Assembly: GCA_045545575.1 (NCBI GenBank) | Contig: JAZQBE010000107.1 | Location: 1-20,316, forward strand | Direction: 5' to 3' | Length of the DNA stretch: 20,316 bases | Source: Shuttleworthia sp045545575 | Lineage (GTDB): Bacteria > Bacillota > Clostridia > Lachnospirales > Lachnospiraceae | Shown: piece by piece, positions 20,257 through 20,316 of the stretch | How the letters are laid out: the number at the start of each line of letters is the position of its first letter | Numbering within the stretch: position 1 is the first letter of the stretch | Translations under genes and position numbers: made by a program | Notes under the pieces: model-generated | Database searches by the model: none | The model's input: only the letters and a program-made list of their open reading frames with translations | What the model was told of the DNA's origin: nothing

Positions 20257-20316
20257 TTATGCTGCATGCTGCCGGTACAGCCTGAGTCCTTCCTGAAGAA
20301 TATTGGCGGCTGCATT
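20257..20316 (-). CDS. tnpB: TnpB RNA-guided nuclease, C-terminal end only
   Basis: The final 19 codons of a gene that enters from the right edge: NAAANILQEGLRLYRQHAA then TAA. The N-A-A-x-N-I-L-x-x-G-L pattern is the hallmark of the TnpB RuvC-III end (usually preceded by D-R-D-x). The frame is open up to the last base of the window, so whether the rest is intact cannot be told. TnpB is an omega-RNA-guided DNA nuclease that helps the element persist. Confidence 0.8.
   Translation of the reverse strand, partial: NAAANILQEGLRLYRQHAA

Larger units (their letters stand above)
20089..20316 (-). mobile_element. IS200/IS605-type element, right end (partial)
   Basis: Reading leftwards from the window edge, a tnpB 3' end is followed by about 165 nt of structured sequence ending in a hairpin and GTGTTCAA. 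The TCAA at the end (20089-20092) matches the right-end cleavage tetranucleotide known for IS608, so the boundary is placed between 20088 and 20089; this is inference. The left end and any tnpA are outside the window. Confidence 0.75.

Noticed and set aside
1..20316. CRISPR array or other regularly spaced repeats
   Set aside because: No series of direct repeats with unique spacers was seen; the only paired repeats are short regulatory motifs and terminator stems.

Overview
The window reads as chromosomal DNA of a GC-rich, low-molecular-weight-RBS Firmicute, most likely a gut-type clostridial lineage (Lachnospiraceae/Oscillospirales-like; the exact taxon cannot be fixed from here). Reasons: strong AGGAGG-type ribosome binding sites, a tRNA gene without encoded CCA, a type III glutamine synthetase, two large LplA-type lipoprotein sugar-binding proteins, a class A PBP, and intrinsic terminators with GC-rich stems and T tracts. 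Nearly everything before position 17.7 kb is transcribed leftwards (minus strand).

Region 1 (about 76-8456, minus strand) is one tightly packed six-gene unit: class A penicillin-binding protein, MBOAT O-acyltransferase (AlgI/DltB superfamily), AMP-forming amino-acid adenylating ligase, acyl carrier protein, PLP fold-III amino-acid decarboxylase, and a voltage-gated-type K+ channel. Gaps are 1-33 nt and no internal terminator is visible. The ligase, carrier protein and MBOAT mirror DltA, DltC and DltB, but gene order differs, DltD is absent in the window, and a decarboxylase is inserted. The likely job is loading an amino acid on the carrier, with a decarboxylation step, and transfer by the MBOAT to a cell-envelope polymer alongside cell-wall synthesis. 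This is the best candidate for an undescribed system.

Region 2 (8494-12457, minus strand) is housekeeping: tRNA-Gln(CUG) with its own sigma-A promoter and terminator, a YigZ/IMPACT protein whose start overlaps the stop of type III glutamine synthetase by 4 nt, and class II fructose-bisphosphate aldolase with a clear promoter and a hairpin in its leader.

Region 3 (12459-17843, minus strand) holds two paralogous LplA-type sugar-binding lipoproteins on either side of an AraC-family regulator, with no permease genes. Both lipoprotein promoters carry the same 10-bp box (CGACAAAACA) exactly 16 bp from the -10 hexamer, a probable regulator site. Region 4 (17948-20092, plus strand) is divergently transcribed: a small DUF3237-like protein and a type B carboxylesterase.

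At the right edge (20089-20316) is the right end of an IS200/IS605-type element: the last 19 codons of tnpB, the omega-RNA/right-end region and its terminal hairpin. The element abuts the esterase so that the esterase stop codon appears to be supplied by the element, and the adjoining esterase sequence would be the RNA guide.
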